From RGIG5579 sp045544655 (GTDB taxonomy: Bacteria; Bacillota; Clostridia; Oscillospirales; SIG627): 13,507 nucleotides of DNA. Where the stretch lies: assembly GCA_045544655.1 (NCBI GenBank), contig JAZPZL010000005.1, positions 1 through 13,507 of the forward strand, in the 5' to 3' direction. Shown here in pieces: positions 13,242-13,507 of this stretch. The notes under the pieces were generated by a model. It was not told where the DNA came from and ran no database searches. It was given only the letters and a program-made list of their open reading frames with translations. The position numbers were made by a program, and so were the translations under genes. Numbering within the stretch: position 1 is the first letter of the stretch; the number at the start of each line of letters is the position of its first letter.

Positions 13242-13507
13242 GACGAAGCTGCAGCCAAATTTTCAAAGCGGTTCTGCGAAGTGAAATCCGGCGAAACGAG
13301 GAAAGCAAGGGAACCGCGAGGGCGTTTACTCCCGTAAATAACCGAGCGGTTTACCGTAGCTTGACGAAGTTGCAGCGGATTTTCAAAGCGGTTCTGCGAA
13401 GTGAAATCCGGCGAAACGAGGAAAGCAAGGGAACCGCGAGGGCGTTTACTCCCGTAAATAACCGAGCGGTTTACCGTAGTTTGACGAAGTTGCAGCGGAT
13501 TTTCAAA
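13242..13507. repeat. Tandem array of the 120-bp structured repeat, running off the right edge
   Basis: 13261-13380 and 13381-13500 are the same 120 bp with one difference (C at 13360, T at 13480). A third unit begins at 13501, and a partial unit end (GACGAAGCTGCAGC) precedes the first. Each unit has AACCGC/GCGGTT arms (13312-13317, 13346-13351) around TTTAC/GTAAA (13325-13338). There is no coding capacity. The number of units beyond the window is unknown. Confidence 0.92.

Noticed and set aside
13242..13507. Possible CRISPR array at the right edge
   Set aside because: The 120-bp units are identical along their whole length, so there are no variable spacers.

Overview
The window looks like a gut- or rumen-type member of the Bacillota (class Clostridia). 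This rests on strong AGGAGG-type ribosome binding sites, near-consensus sigma-A promoters, lipoprotein signal peptides of Gram-positive style and abundant small hairpin repeats between genes. I cannot name the genus.

Every supported gene is on the minus strand, so the window reads right to left. From 13002 down to 651 there is an uninterrupted run of eight paralogous genes, here called P1 to P8 in order of transcription. All eight have the layout of the catalytic domain of neutral/alkaline (non-lysosomal) ceramidase (PF04734-like): an N-terminal G[FY][GA]R block, TH[NS]H, Q[VCG]HAA, a G[CS]GNxN loop, [PG]FE/GGE and a Tyr-rich block. They are only about 440-490 residues long, so they lack the C-terminal domain of classical ceramidases. 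P1 (11677-13002), P6 (3589-4914), P7 (2160-3500) and P8 (651-1985) have no signal peptide and should be cytoplasmic. P2 (9840-11300), P3 (8235-9689), P4 (6769-8238) and P5 (5183-6616) carry a lipoprotein signal with an LCAC lipobox and a charged linker, so they should sit on the outer face of the membrane. The same type of hydrolase is therefore encoded for both sides of the membrane in one cluster.

The cluster has a good promoter upstream of P1 (13060-13088), a strong intrinsic terminator directly after P8 (612-648), and no convincing promoter or terminator between. It could be one transcript of about 12.4 kb. P2+P3 and P4+P5 are two copies of a two-gene unit; at the junction the P3 stop and P4 start overlap as ATGA. 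Local matches among P2-P5 are mosaic, which suggests gene conversion.

The spacers are full of structured repeats: a roughly 120-bp family (single copies after P5 and P1, a tandem array at the right edge), a 90-bp element in two copies, short tandem repeats of about 41 bp in two duplicated spacers, and several perfect hairpins. In front of P7 and P8 a hairpin lies between the Shine-Dalgarno and the ATG.

At the left edge, a separate gene with a perfect consensus promoter (521-549) encodes the N-terminal part of a secreted or surface protein that runs off the window. The right edge (13242-13507) is repeat DNA. The substrate of the eight hydrolases is unknown. By eye, the catalytic serine of true ceramidases is replaced by Asn in all of them, so I do not call them ceramidases.
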